From Hippopus hippopus (Eukaryota; Mollusca; Bivalvia; Cardiida; Cardiidae): a stretch of DNA of 64,000 nucleotides. Below the pieces are notes generated by a model, which worked only from the letters and a program-made list of their open reading frames with translations, was not told the DNA's origin and searched no databases. The first letter of the stretch is position 1. Every line of letters starts with the position of its first letter. The DNA is taken from assembly GCA_946811185.2 (NCBI GenBank), contig OX328113.1:21799521-21863520 (forward strand), in the 5' to 3' direction. This document shows positions 1 through 10,393 of this stretch, piece by piece. A program made the translations under genes and the position numbers.

Positions 1-1200
1 TCGGTGGGATTTTATTATCGTTACTTGAACTAGGGGTAGGTACAGGCCTGATTGTGCTTTTCGAAATAATATTTTTAACAGCTTTTGCCTTTTTTCGCCC
101 CATTGGTGCTTCCAAAATACTCAGAAAATCACTTCATTGTGATGTAGAATGATCAGCGGAAGGTCAAAGAATCGTAATCTCTGGTACCTGTTTTTCTCCC
201 GAAACCGTCCGATACAAAGATCGATAACAGGCTACCAGTTTTATTATAGCCGTAACATTCATCGGGTTATCGATGAATTTACTATTAAACTCTGCATTAT
301 AGTTATTGAGCGGAAAAAACAGACAAAAAGGACCCTAATTCGTGGAACACATTTTACGATCGAGTGCGCCGACGGGCCTGAGGTTGGTTGTGAATTGTGC
401 CATCTATGACTTTAAGAGGCCTATGGCACAATGGTGCACTCTAGATTGAACACTGATATTGTTCAAACTTCCAAACCTTTTCCCAGTATATGAACAATCT
501 TGGCAACATGTGAAGCAAGTACCTCTAGAAATTAATGTCACAAAAGGTGACAGCTTGTCAATAGAAACAAAATTCCGACCAACATAGTTCTTACACTCCA
601 GTTCAAAAGCAGTCAGTGGCAATGGAAACAACTTATTCCACAGTAGCTCATCTTCACCAAGACATTATTATAATAAACAAGTGCACTGCATGCAGCTGCC
701 AACACTCGACTGCTTTTTTGGTGAAAATTCAAAAAAGGGGCATAACTGTTTCAAAAATGTTTTGAGTTAACTGTCCTTCTGGTATGGGGTTCCATTTGAA
801 TAGTAAACAACTAGTTCAAGTTTGAAGTAAATATCTTTGGTAATAACAGGAATATGATGATATGTCAAAGTTTTTCCATGGCCACACCACTGACAACAGG
901 CTATGACATTAACTCAATGTTTTCTACAATACAGCTGTCAGACCTACAAAAAGTAACACTGATGATTCTTATCAGAGATTTTATTCGCAAATAATACGCT
1001 GATGTACATTATGCTAATAGATTGTGTTTGATATAATTATGCAGTCAAATCTGACTAAGGAACAAAAACCGTTCATAAAAACAATCTTGTGGTTTTTACT
1101 GAGGAACAAGGCTCTTGACAACATTGTGAGAAACAGCATTTTCTCCTTTTTCTACAATGCTTTTAACTTCTTGACAGAGAAATCCCAGCATTTGAATGCC
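1..1200. other. Non-coding stretch with one old repeat
   Basis: No recognised gene. The open frame at 149-409 has no familiar motif. 678-910 resembles 25698-25912: both have CATAACTGTTTCAAAAATG, then a GTCAAAGTTTTT block and GGCTATGACA at the same spacing. This is a degenerate dispersed repeat. Confidence 0.5.
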
Positions 1201-1202
1201 TT

Positions 1203-1410
1203 TTAACCCTTGAAGTGCCTTCCACAACTATACTTGCCTTTGTGGCTAGTGTAACTCAAGATCAGGCTGCACAAAATGTGCAGCCTGATCCTTGATCTAC
1301 ACTGTCTGCTTTGCTAAAACACTAGAAAAAAGCGAACATGACATTGCAATTATTTGGGTCCTATTTCTAGGATGAAAATGTCCGATAGATTTATTCCTGT
1401 GTAAGGGTTA
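1203..1410 (+). mobile_element. Family B inverted-repeat element (TTAACCCTT ends)
   Basis: Begins TTAACCCTTGAAGTGCC and ends GTAAGGGTTA. The centre is a palindrome built on GATCAGGCTGCACA / TGTGCAGCCTGATC. No coding capacity. One of the most complete copies. Confidence 0.75.
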
Positions 1411-1511
1411 TCTTGTCATATGCATATGTTTTCAATGTGGAAAAGTCCACAAATTTTGTTGCAAGGTAAGGAAGTCTGGCAAACGACTGTTTAACACATA
1501 CAGATGCTTAT

Positions 1512-1643
1512 TTAACCCTTTACCACACAATCCCGAATTTTAACGACCCTGGGGAGAACGCCTTTTGAAAACATTGTTGGAAAAGGAGAAAATGCTGGTA
1601 ACCAGCATTTTCTCCTTTTCCCACCATGTTTTCACCATGTTAA
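1512..1643 (+). mobile_element. Family A element, right part deleted
   Basis: TTAACCCTTTACCACACAAT start, then the central palindrome, then directly the TTAA of the next copy. The right arm is missing. Confidence 0.8.
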
Positions 1644-1862
1644 CCCTTTACCACACGATCCTGAATTTTAACAGCCCTGAAGTAGATGGCTTTTTAAAAT
1701 ATTGTGGCAAAAGGAGAAAATGTTGGTAACCAGCATTTTCTCCTTTTCCCACTGTTTTCTACCCTTTCAAAGAGGGAAATCATCATTTGAAATATAGTTA
1801 TTTTGTTGTCTGCAAGTGCTTTGAATTTGGTCTTTCCCAAGATTTTGTTGTTTAGTAGAGAC
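1640..1862 (+). mobile_element. Family A element abutting the previous copy
   Basis: Starts in the TTAA that ends the copy before it and has both arms; the right end is decayed (TTTAGTAGAGACTT). A third, very decayed copy, in the opposite orientation, can be followed over about 1908-2123. Confidence 0.75.
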
Positions 1863-2515
1863 TTAAAATATAGATTTTGGAACATAAATTGATGACTACC
1901 GATGACTGGTTGGCCCTTTGCTAGACAACAAAAATTTGGAATTGTCCAAGTTGAAAGTATTTGCAGATGGCAAATTAAATGTGGCTAAAGTTATGCAATT
2001 TCTTTTTTAAAGGGGAAACATTGTGGAAAAAAAAAAAAGAGGAAATTGCTGGTTACATTTTTCCACAATGTTTTCATAAGCCTTTTTCCACTGGGTTGCT
2101 AAATCATGAGATTGTTGGTTAAACTAAAAAGGGCTCCAAACAGATTTGACTGTGAATCAAACACTTATCTTCAATAAGGCTAAGCTGAGACATAATACCA
2201 TTGCAAGTGATATGCACTCATTGTTCTATAGTAAAATTGTTCTATTGTAAGATATGTCTAAATAGCACTAAAATAGCCCAAGAAAAAAATTACATCAAAG
2301 GCCCTGAAAGCTCCCCATGAATATATATATATTAAAAAATATATATAAATGGGACAATTTTTTTTCACTGTGAAAAAAATTTAGTGAAAGAGTGCCAATT
2401 AAATGTTGATATCAGATACAGGGAAAAACCTTGTGAATCTTAAGATGGTCACAAACTTGTAATTTTCAAACCATTTTTTCATGTGAAATATTTGTATATA
2501 ATTTACTTCACTACC

Positions 2516-2690
2516 TCCTTCACTCGTTGCCACACAACAAAAGTTTTGACTTGTTCAAATTCAAAGCATTTGCCAACACCATGTTTTCTAACCTTTCTGA
2601 TACAAATTTCAACATTTCAGCTACATTTATCATCTGCAGCAGCTTTGAATTTGGACAAGTCCAACATTTTGTCATTTGGTGACGGGTTAA
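2516..2690. mobile_element. Family A derivative with two right arms
   Basis: Both ends carry the right-arm sequence (ACTTGTTCAAATTCAAAGC at the left, its approximate complement GCTTTGAATTTGGACAAGT at the right), and the central palindrome is missing. Ends GGGTTAA, whose TTAA begins the next copy. Confidence 0.65.
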
Positions 2691-3150
2691 CCCTTTACTA
2701 GGGCTGACTATTGAGGCCAAAATCTACTATTGCGATAGTATTGACATTGGACAAAATACTATTGCAATAGTATTGATATTGACTGTTACTATTGCAATAC
2801 TATTGCAATACTATTGGATGAATTGCAAGAGATGAATTTCACCAAATGACATCTTGAAACGAAGTTTTATACTAATACTTTCTCTGAGTAGTTTAAATTC
2901 TACCTGAGTACATGTTTTGAATAGCAAATAAAGGGGAAAATAGAGTTAAATGCATGATGCTCAGTAAATTTCAAGGACTATTTTTTCTAAATGCAGTTGG
3001 TTCACAAACAATTTAACATACCTAATTACTCTAAACTTTTGAAGAAGTCAACTTTTAAGTCTGATTGATATACAACAGCATACAAAGCACAAAATGCCGA
3101 CAAATACTGATGATTCATAAACACACCTAATAAAAAGCAACTTTAAACGT

Positions 3151-3379
3151 TTAACCCTTTACCACACAATGACGACTTCTAACGCCCCTGAAAGAGAAGA
3201 CTTTTGAAAACATTGTGGGAAAAGGAGAAAATGCTGGTTACCAGCATTTTCTCCTTTTCCCACAATGTTTTCTACCCTATCAAAGAAAAATCATTTCATA
3301 TGAGCCACAATGAAACTGTCATCTGCAATTGCTTTCAATTCGGACAGGTCTAACATTTTGTCGTGCAGTAAAGCGTTAA
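3151..3379 (+). mobile_element. Family A element inside hAT copy 1
   Basis: 221 bp between two TTAA (3151-3154, 3376-3379). The corresponding position of the second hAT copy (54486-54489) has a single TTAA and no insert, so both boundaries and the target duplication are certain. Confidence 0.95.
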
Positions 3380-4846
3380 AGAAGTCACCTTTTAAATACG
3401 AGCCCTTTTAAGTTGTTTTTTTTTTTTTGAGTTGATAGAATTTATCTAGATTTACCCATAATTGGCGCATATATATTCAGACAGAAAAAAAATTTTTTTT
3501 GTTTAGCCTCCAAATCTTTGAAAAAAAGGGGGTGGCCGAAATAATAGGTTTTACCTTGTTGTATGTGTATCCAAAACGATAAGATGAAATCCGACAAATT
3601 TAGATCTATTTACAGTACCGGTGAAGGAGTCAAAACTGTAGTAGACCTATACATATAGTTTCGCCATATTTTTAATATTGAAATACATATGTTTTAAACC
3701 AGTGTTCCCTCAAGCTTTCTATTTCAAGGGTACACTAACCCCCTGAGCTGTGAATTTGGGGGTAAGATTCCATATTAGAGGGTAAGACAGTAATGGTTCC
3801 CAACAAAACGTAAAGCATTCCATATTGATGATTGGCAACAAAAAAGTGTGTTATATTAAGATATTTGTATAAATCTACTGCTTAAAGTCATTTAAAAGCT
3901 GAAAAGACGATCTGAAGTGACTCTGTCAATAAGGGTAACAAGTAACTTCAAAACCTGTCATTTTACACAAGAAAAGCAGATAATGGCCTTTTTTGTCCAT
4001 GCATTTTCTTACGTGAAGTCTGGGGTGTAACCAGAATTTGTTACGTAAGTTTCAATTCTATAACGTGATTTACGCAATAATTTGCGCGAGTGGGAACACT
4101 GTTAAACATCATCTTACCCTTTTTAGCCCGAGAAAGAAGTAGCTTTCTAATACGAGTTAAGTCATAGTACAGAAGTGGATGGTATAGATCCAAGATCAGA
4201 CAGCATGTTCTGTTTAGTCTGATGTCTATCTACACCATCCGACAACGCTTTGAAAATCGCCATCTTTCCATCAGTAGAGTAAATTAGAAAGACCATAAAT
4301 GTAGATCTATATTACAAGCCATCTGTCTACAAGATGCCTGTAGGCCTGTCGTGGGTACACAAATGTTTGAAGTAAAACTTGGATAAGGGGTATGACGTAA
4401 CATGCAAATCATTCGAAGCGACAGGGTTGTAACGCGCCTGTTTAATTTACACGCTTAAACTGGTCTGCTCCAAGAAACTTATATCTGGCAGCAGGTCGAC
4501 CTCCAATCAATTCAAAGTGACCACGCAATAAGCCTATTTCATGCACGATTTAGACCAGCTGATAGGGCCTTTTTGCATTTAGTAATATAGCTGTTTCAAG
4601 AACACCCCAGTCGTGTCACATGTTTTGTGTAGTCAGCATGAAAAAGTCCGGCTGTTTTCTAAAAATAATTCCTTGCAGCCGACATAAAAAGGAATGCATT
4701 CGAAATGGATTATTGATAAATAAAGAAAAGATAGAACGAGGTTTAGTATTCATTTTTCATAGTTGATTTATTCATTGCTTATGGAGGGACAACACGCATG
4801 GTTATGGTTTTTAGCTGTTTTGGCGGCCTGTGTAGATTAAGATTAG

Positions 4847-5174
4847 TTTAAACTTTATTTATTATGTTGATACAAATACACATGTAAAATAAAAGAAATG
4901 ATACATGGTATAACAAGTTTCAAAGGTTGATAGGTAGGATTGGAAAACAAGCTAAGAATAACTTATATTAATTCCTCTCTTAAAGATGTTTTCATACTTA
5001 TTAAAAATACCACATATTGAGATGCCATAGCTTTGAAGTAAAGAAAGTAGATATGATACCGAAAATAAAGACAAAAAATATAGAAATGATAACCACTTCC
5101 TGTTTTCTTCTCCCTTCACTTGGGAGTTCACAAAGCGTAATATACAGGTGGATTTAGGTTATTGAATCATAGCA
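4847..5174 (-). mobile_element. Short retroposon (SINE or LINE 3' fragment)
   Basis: 328 bp flanked by the 13 bp repeat AGATTAAGATTAG (4834-4846 and 5175-5187). hAT copy 2 has only one such 13-mer (complement at 53152-53164). On the minus strand the element ends in AATAAATAAAGTTTAAA, like the A-rich tail of a retroposon. Family unknown. Confidence 0.85.
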
Positions 5175-6122
5175 AGATTAAGATTAGACTGTAGGCAGAC
5201 TGTTTGGTCTGATCTTTGATCTAAATCCACACTATTCGCTTTGGTGTGAAGTTTTTAACAAAGACACCAGTTGGAATCATTTTGGTCTAATTTCATGACT
5301 TAAAATTACCGCTGAGTTAATCAGCTCTCGAAGGATTCGTTTTCGTAACGATGAACATTGCCATGCAGAAATGAATATTATGCAGCCGATCATTAATGAA
5401 AACATATTTCAAAAAAATTACCTGTCAATTATTTTGGGAAATTTACGTTACAGAATGTCCGTATATTTAGGAAAATTTGCTTTTGGAAGTGTCTCAGAGG
5501 AAGGATTAAAAATTAATTATTTTTGTAAATAATTTAACGTGTCCGAACTTTTAGGGCGTCCGAATACATTAGCGAATTGCGGTATTTTCTCTCTCTTTCT
5601 TGTCAGTGAAACTATCGAAACTATCGATATTTGAGGTAACTATCGACGATAGTTATCGATTTTCAACTGAACAATCGATGCAGTAGCATCGACACGCTCG
5701 CCATCGCGATCCATCGATAGTCCGATGTATCGTTACACCCCTACCCTTTACCAAACAATCCCTGGTTTTTACGACCCAGAGGAAGAAGCCTTCTGAAAAC
5801 ATTGTGGGAAAAGGAGAAAATGCTGGTAACCAGCATTTTCTCCTATTCCCACAATGTTTTCAGCTCTTCTAAAGTTCTAAAGTCAAGTTTCAATTTTTGA
5901 GTCGTGTTTATTTTGTCGTCTGCAAATGCTTTCAATTTGGACAAGTCCAAAATTTTGTCATTTGGTGAAGGGTTAAAGAGCTAAGAGTACCCTGAAAAGA
6001 AATATCCTGTACATTTCATGAAGCACTAGATGGAGCAAGCAGGGCCTAAAAACGAAGATCCAACACCAAAAACAATATGTACAAACTGTGAGAAAATATT
6101 AATTATGATGAATGGTTATATC

Positions 6123-6350
6123 TTAACTCTTTACCACACGAGCAGTACATAGACTTGTCCAAATTGTAAGCATTGCAGACGACAATTTGAATGTAGCTCA
6201 AGTGATGGGATTTGTCCTTGATGGCATAGAGAACATTGTGGGAAAAAGAGAAAATGCTGGTTACCATCATTTTCTTCTTTCCCCACAATATTTTCAAAAG
6301 CCCTTCTCTTCAGGGTACTTAAAACTTTGGATTATATTATAAAGGGTTAA
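6123..6350 (-). mobile_element. Family A element, inverted, TTAA to TTAA
   Basis: Orientation judged from the arm order: the TTGTCCAAATTG arm comes first. Both termini end in TTAA. Confidence 0.82.
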
Positions 6351-7346
6351 ATCCCATCATCTTGAATGATTATGTCTTAACACCCTTTATTTTAAGCATT
6401 TTGATGCAACTATATTAGGGCACTTTCAAAAATTCTTGTAACAAAAGGAGAACAAGCTCATCATGAGTAATTTCTCCATTTGTGAAAATGATTTTGTGTC
6501 CTTTCCTCATTACAATAGTATACATTGATTCTACTGGGTTTTTTTTTCCACTAAACAAATATGACAATTTCGTGCAGGTAAAAGCTTTGGAAAACATTGC
6601 CTGAATTTGATAATTGTAACAAGCAACTGCTCCCATTCCAACAATATTTTACACACTGTCAAAATATTTTCTTTTTCTTCCTATGTCGTCCTTCGTGTAA
6701 GTTTCAATCATTTTGGGCGATATAAAAAAGGTTGTGGATTAAAGAAGACATCACAGTACAACACAAATAACAAAAATATATAAGTGCAAAATATTGTTCA
6801 TGTATAACACTTGTATATCTACTGGTATTAACCTCAATATAAATAACTAGTACAAGCTTAACTCATTCCCTCATATTAGGTCTTTATATTTGAATACATA
6901 CAGTATGCAGAAGGCAACTTTTTAAAAACATCTAAAACACATAGAGAAAAATATTCCATAAACCAGTAATTTTTTAAGTTGTTACTGTGCAAAAAATTTT
7001 AAGAGTATTCTGCATGGAATTAATTTGCAGACTGAGATGACATTAAATTTTGGCTGAAGAGATGAAACTTGTCTTTGAAAGGGATAAAAACATGATACAT
7101 GGGGAGAAAATTCTGGTAGCTCCTATTTTCTCCTTTTCCTGCAATGTTGTCAAATTTCCTCTACATACGGGTCATTGAAATGCTGGATTGTTTGGAAAAA
7201 GGTAAAGGCGTAGCTCTACTTCCTTTGTGCGTCACAAAATAATATAAGGAAATAGGTTAAGTTTGTAGGACAAATATTGCATAGTACAACCACTAAACAA
7301 AATGAGATTCTTACAATATTGAATGGATTGATTGATTCATTAGTGT

Positions 7347-7566
7347 TTAATGCTTTACCACATGACAAACTTATAGACTTAACCAAATTGAAGATATCTG
7401 AAATCAGTAAATAAGACTAAAATGATGGGATTTAGCTTTTAAGGGGTAGAAAACAAGATGGTAAAAGGAAAAATGCTGGATACCAGCTTCTTTCCTTTAC
7501 CCATGATGTTTTCAAAAACATTTTGCCCCATAGTCATTAAAACACAGAACTGTTCGGTAAAGAGTC
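7347..7566 (-). mobile_element. Family A element, diverged
   Basis: TTAATGCTTTACCACATGAC start and GTTCGGTAAAGAGT end. The palindrome is reduced (GAAAAATGCTGGATACCAGC). A fragment of another copy lies at about 7074-7205. Confidence 0.65.
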
Positions 7567-7788
7567 AATGCCACTGTCACCATTAATGAGTATTCCGGTC
7601 ATAATCAAGACAATTTCTTTTTATTCATGTGCCTAACATTCATCAGTACTAGTCTAGGCTCATGTTCTGAAGTGTGCTGCAAAAGGACATTGCCATGTGA
7701 TTAATATCTTGACCAGGGTTCTAACCATGGACACATAGATTACTAATCCTACGTCTTAACACATGAAGCAAGAAGGATTCCCACACCG

Positions 7789-8235
7789 TTTAACTCTTTC
7801 GCTACTGAACAAATAAATTGCGTTTTCTCAATGGCTACAAATACATTTCCTCTGCAAGATCAACAGATAATTTGATCATAATCTAGAATATAGCAGTGGA
7901 CAGTGTAAATCATAGATCAGACTGCATGTTCTGTGCAGTCTGATCTTGATTTACACTGTCCACAAAAGCTGGTATCGTCTATGGTATGGAAAGAGTTAAG
8001 GGAAAATACAGCCTACCGTCTTACTTTTAACTCTTTCAGGTACATAATCTTGATCTCTTCTCTACAGCTGAAAATATACTTCACTGACATTCAGAATGAT
8101 TTTCTATCATACAGGCTTGACTAAACAAGCACAATATATAGATCCAAGGTCAGCCTGCATGTTCTGTGCAGTCTGATCTTGATCTATGCTATCCTCAAAA
8201 ACATCTGTTTTTGACAGGTTAACATCTCGAAGCAT
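7789..8235 (+). mobile_element. Two family B copies in tandem
   Basis: Palindromic cores at about 7895-7965 and 8140-8200, each with GATCAGACTGCATGTTCTGT facing its complement. Each starts with a TTTAACTCTTTC-type end. Confidence 0.6.
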
Positions 8236-8330
8236 CTAACTCATTACCTCCTGAAACAAATTTATAGCAGTACGTGTGGATTGTTGTTAAAAACGGATAA
8301 TCAACATGATTAAGGTTAAATACAATAAGT

Positions 8331-8539
8331 TTAAGGATAGAGCACCCTAAAGTGGATTCCTGTAACATTGCCTTTCATCGCCAAAAAATGCATGGATTAG
8401 GCTAATACTTGGATAATCCGTAATTGATCGGCCAATAGATGCTAGTTCCTGCATCGATTACGGATTACCTGAGTCTTAGCCGAATCCGTACGATGAATGG
8501 CAATGTTACATATATCCCATTAGGGTGCCCTATCCTTAA
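8331..8539. mobile_element. Family C inverted-repeat element, 209 bp
   Basis: Begins TTAAGGATAG and ends CTATCCTTAA. The terminal inverted repeats (about 49 bp) include GCACCCTAA, GTAACATTGCC and TTCATCG. The inner parts also pair, around TAATCCGTAAT / ATTACGGATTA, so the whole element is one long imperfect hairpin. Terminal TTAA suggests the same insertion preference as family A. Confidence 0.75.
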
Positions 8540-8571
8540 TACAAATGATCAATGCCAGCGGGGGAGGGGCT

Positions 8572-8817
8572 TAACGCATTTCCTTGATGCATGATACCAA
8601 GCAAGTAATCACATAATCATAGATCCATAAAATCCATTCTGAATAACAACCGACTGAATTATGTGATACACTGGTCCTTTGACATGCACAAAATTGAATA
8701 ATAGCAAAAGATTCGGCACAGGTCGGCCTAGGCAGGCTGACCCGAGTCGAAAGTGTTTGCTGATACATCAAGCCCCCTTTTAACAGAGCATGGCTTATAT
8801 ACACGTGAAATGGTTAA
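8572..8817. repeat. Family D dispersed repeat
   Basis: Matches 24377-24675 and 60385-60625: a GATGCAT-ATACC-AGCAAG block, ACTGGTCCTTTG, a TCAGCCTGCGTAG-type block and a GCATTAA-CCCCTTT end with GAGCAT. TTAA occurs at both ends here. No coding potential. Confidence 0.6.
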
Positions 8818-9211
8818 TAGAAGAAATTGCTTGCTACAAGCAATTTCTCACTTTGCCACAACCTTTCTGGAGTAGCCTGCTCCAAAAAGAAAAAAAAAAT
8901 CTAAAGAAGGTAATGTTTTAATATACATGTTCTACATAGTATGGAATTCTGCCTCCTTATGTGAGGAAATGTTGGGAGTACATAATTTGATACAGGTGCA
9001 CTTGCAGCTCTGACATGAATATACTACATGTATTTGTGGTAGATATACTGCAGGCAATAAAAAGACATATATTTTCATGGATTTCTTTTCACTGAAATGA
9101 TTTTTCAATCACACATATGCATGCCTCCATAACACCTCTGATTGGTCAATACTTTTTGGCAGCTCACTGTTATTTCAATAGTTTATAGCTGTGAAAGTTT
9201 CACTGTGTTAT

Positions 9212-9477
9212 TTAACCCTTTCCCACACAACAAAATTTTGGAATCCTCCTAACTGAAAACATTTGCAGACAACTAAATTTGTGTAAAATTATGATATTTT
9301 GGCCATTGGCCGTTTCTGTTGTTTTCTTTATAGAATTTAAGTCGATGGAAGGGTAGGAAACATTGTGGGAAATGGAGAAAATGCTGGTTACCAGCGTTTT
9401 CTCCTTTTCCAAAAATGTTTTCAGAGGCCTAATTTCTTAGGGTTGTGAAAAACACTGGATTGTTTGGTAAAGGGTGA
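9212..9477 (-). mobile_element. Family A element with internal insertion
   Basis: TTAACCCTTTCCCACACAAC start and GGTAAAGGGTGAA end. About 40 bp longer than other copies, between the arm and the palindrome (around 9300-9350). Confidence 0.72.
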
Positions 9478-9977
9478 AAAATTTTAGCTGGAAGAGAAAA
9501 ATCTGTTAGCCTCCAAAGTTTCAACCTTTGTTACTTTCTCAATCTTTATCCATTTGTTCCATTCTGTACTTGATTTACCTTATGTACCTGATCAAAGACA
9601 AATTACTACACAATAAAAGTATTAACTTTTTCATTCAAGCTTAGAAATATGTATAAAATACTGACAAATGACGGGGGGATAGTGTTCTGCAGCTAATTTA
9701 TTTCGACACCTTTTCTCATATACGGGATAGTACCCTTATTATTTCGGACACACATTTGGACAACAAGGTAAAACCTTTTGTTTTGGCCACCCTTTTTTCC
9801 CCAAAACGATATTTTCCTAAAGATTTGGAAACTAAAAAATTAATTATTTTTTCTGTTTGAATATATTTGGGAATTACTACTGCAATCACAGAAGCATGCA
9901 TCTAGTGGCATCCATATATGTAAACTCCTTTATATACTGATACCCCTTTATTTACGTATTACTTATATAAAATACGT

Positions 9978-10247
9978 TGGTTGTATTGGTTGTATTGGGG
10001 TTTAACGCCACTTTAACAGCTAAGGTCATATCATGGCGGTCGGTGACGCACATGTGTTTCCTGGCTTTCTCACATCAGTACTAACACAACTTTCTTTCCA
10101 AAGCCACCGACTACTTTTCTCACATGCTTCAGCAGAGGTGAGAGGCGAAAATACGCCGGAAAGAAAGTTCGCTTCAACCGGGTATCGAACTCGCAACCAC
10201 CAGATCATGAGTCCGACACGCTCACCACTGAGCCACCCGGGCGGGGC
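9978..10247 (-). mobile_element. tRNA-headed SINE with 11 bp target duplication
   Basis: ATAAAATACGT lies at 9967-9977 and 10248-10258. On the minus strand the head has polymerase III A-box-like (GTGGCTCAGTGGTGAGCG) and B-box-like (GAGTTCGATACC) sequence. The body (CTCTCACCTCTG..GCATGTGAG, GAAAGTTGTGTTAGTACTG) recurs at 38700-38955, 42335-42485 and 47425-47640. Confidence 0.88.
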
Positions 10248-10393
10248 ATAAAATACGTATTACGTATATAAAACTCAGGTTTTATGCAGTAATTACAGGT
10301 CAAATTTTAACGAATCTGTTTTGGTTGTAAAAAGTGGCAGCACATATTAGAAAAAACATTATACAGTATTAGGTTATAGAGGATGAAGTTTGT

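Larger units (their letters stand above)
2699..5743 (+). mobile_element. hAT-like DNA transposon, copy 1 (3,045 bp)
   Basis: Ends TAGGGCTGACTATTGAGG and (reverse complement) TAGGGGTGTAACGATACATC. An 8 bp target duplication, CCCTTTAC, sits at 2691-2698 and 5744-5751; short TAGGG ends plus 8 bp duplication indicate hAT. No transposase frame is visible, so it is probably non-autonomous or decayed. Near the left end TATTGCAATAGTATTG-type words repeat; near the right end ATCGAT/CTATCG words repeat. It contains a family A element (3151-3379) and a retroposon (4847-5174) that copy 2 lacks. Confidence 0.9.
2687..5976 (+). mobile_element. Family A element split by a hAT-like insertion
   Basis: The first 12 bp (TTAACCCTTTAC, 2687-2698) are separated from the rest (5744-5976) by the element at 2699-5743. 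CCCTTTAC is duplicated at both junctions. The remainder has the palindrome and a normal right end with TTAA at 5973-5976. Confidence 0.88.

Noticed and set aside
149..409. 86-codon open frame near the left edge.
   Set aside because: No familiar motif, no splice context, and similar in length to chance frames elsewhere in the window.
10170..10245. tRNA gene on the minus strand.
   Set aside because: The tRNA-like part is the head of a SINE with an 11 bp target duplication; it continues into a SINE body and lacks a convincing acceptor stem.
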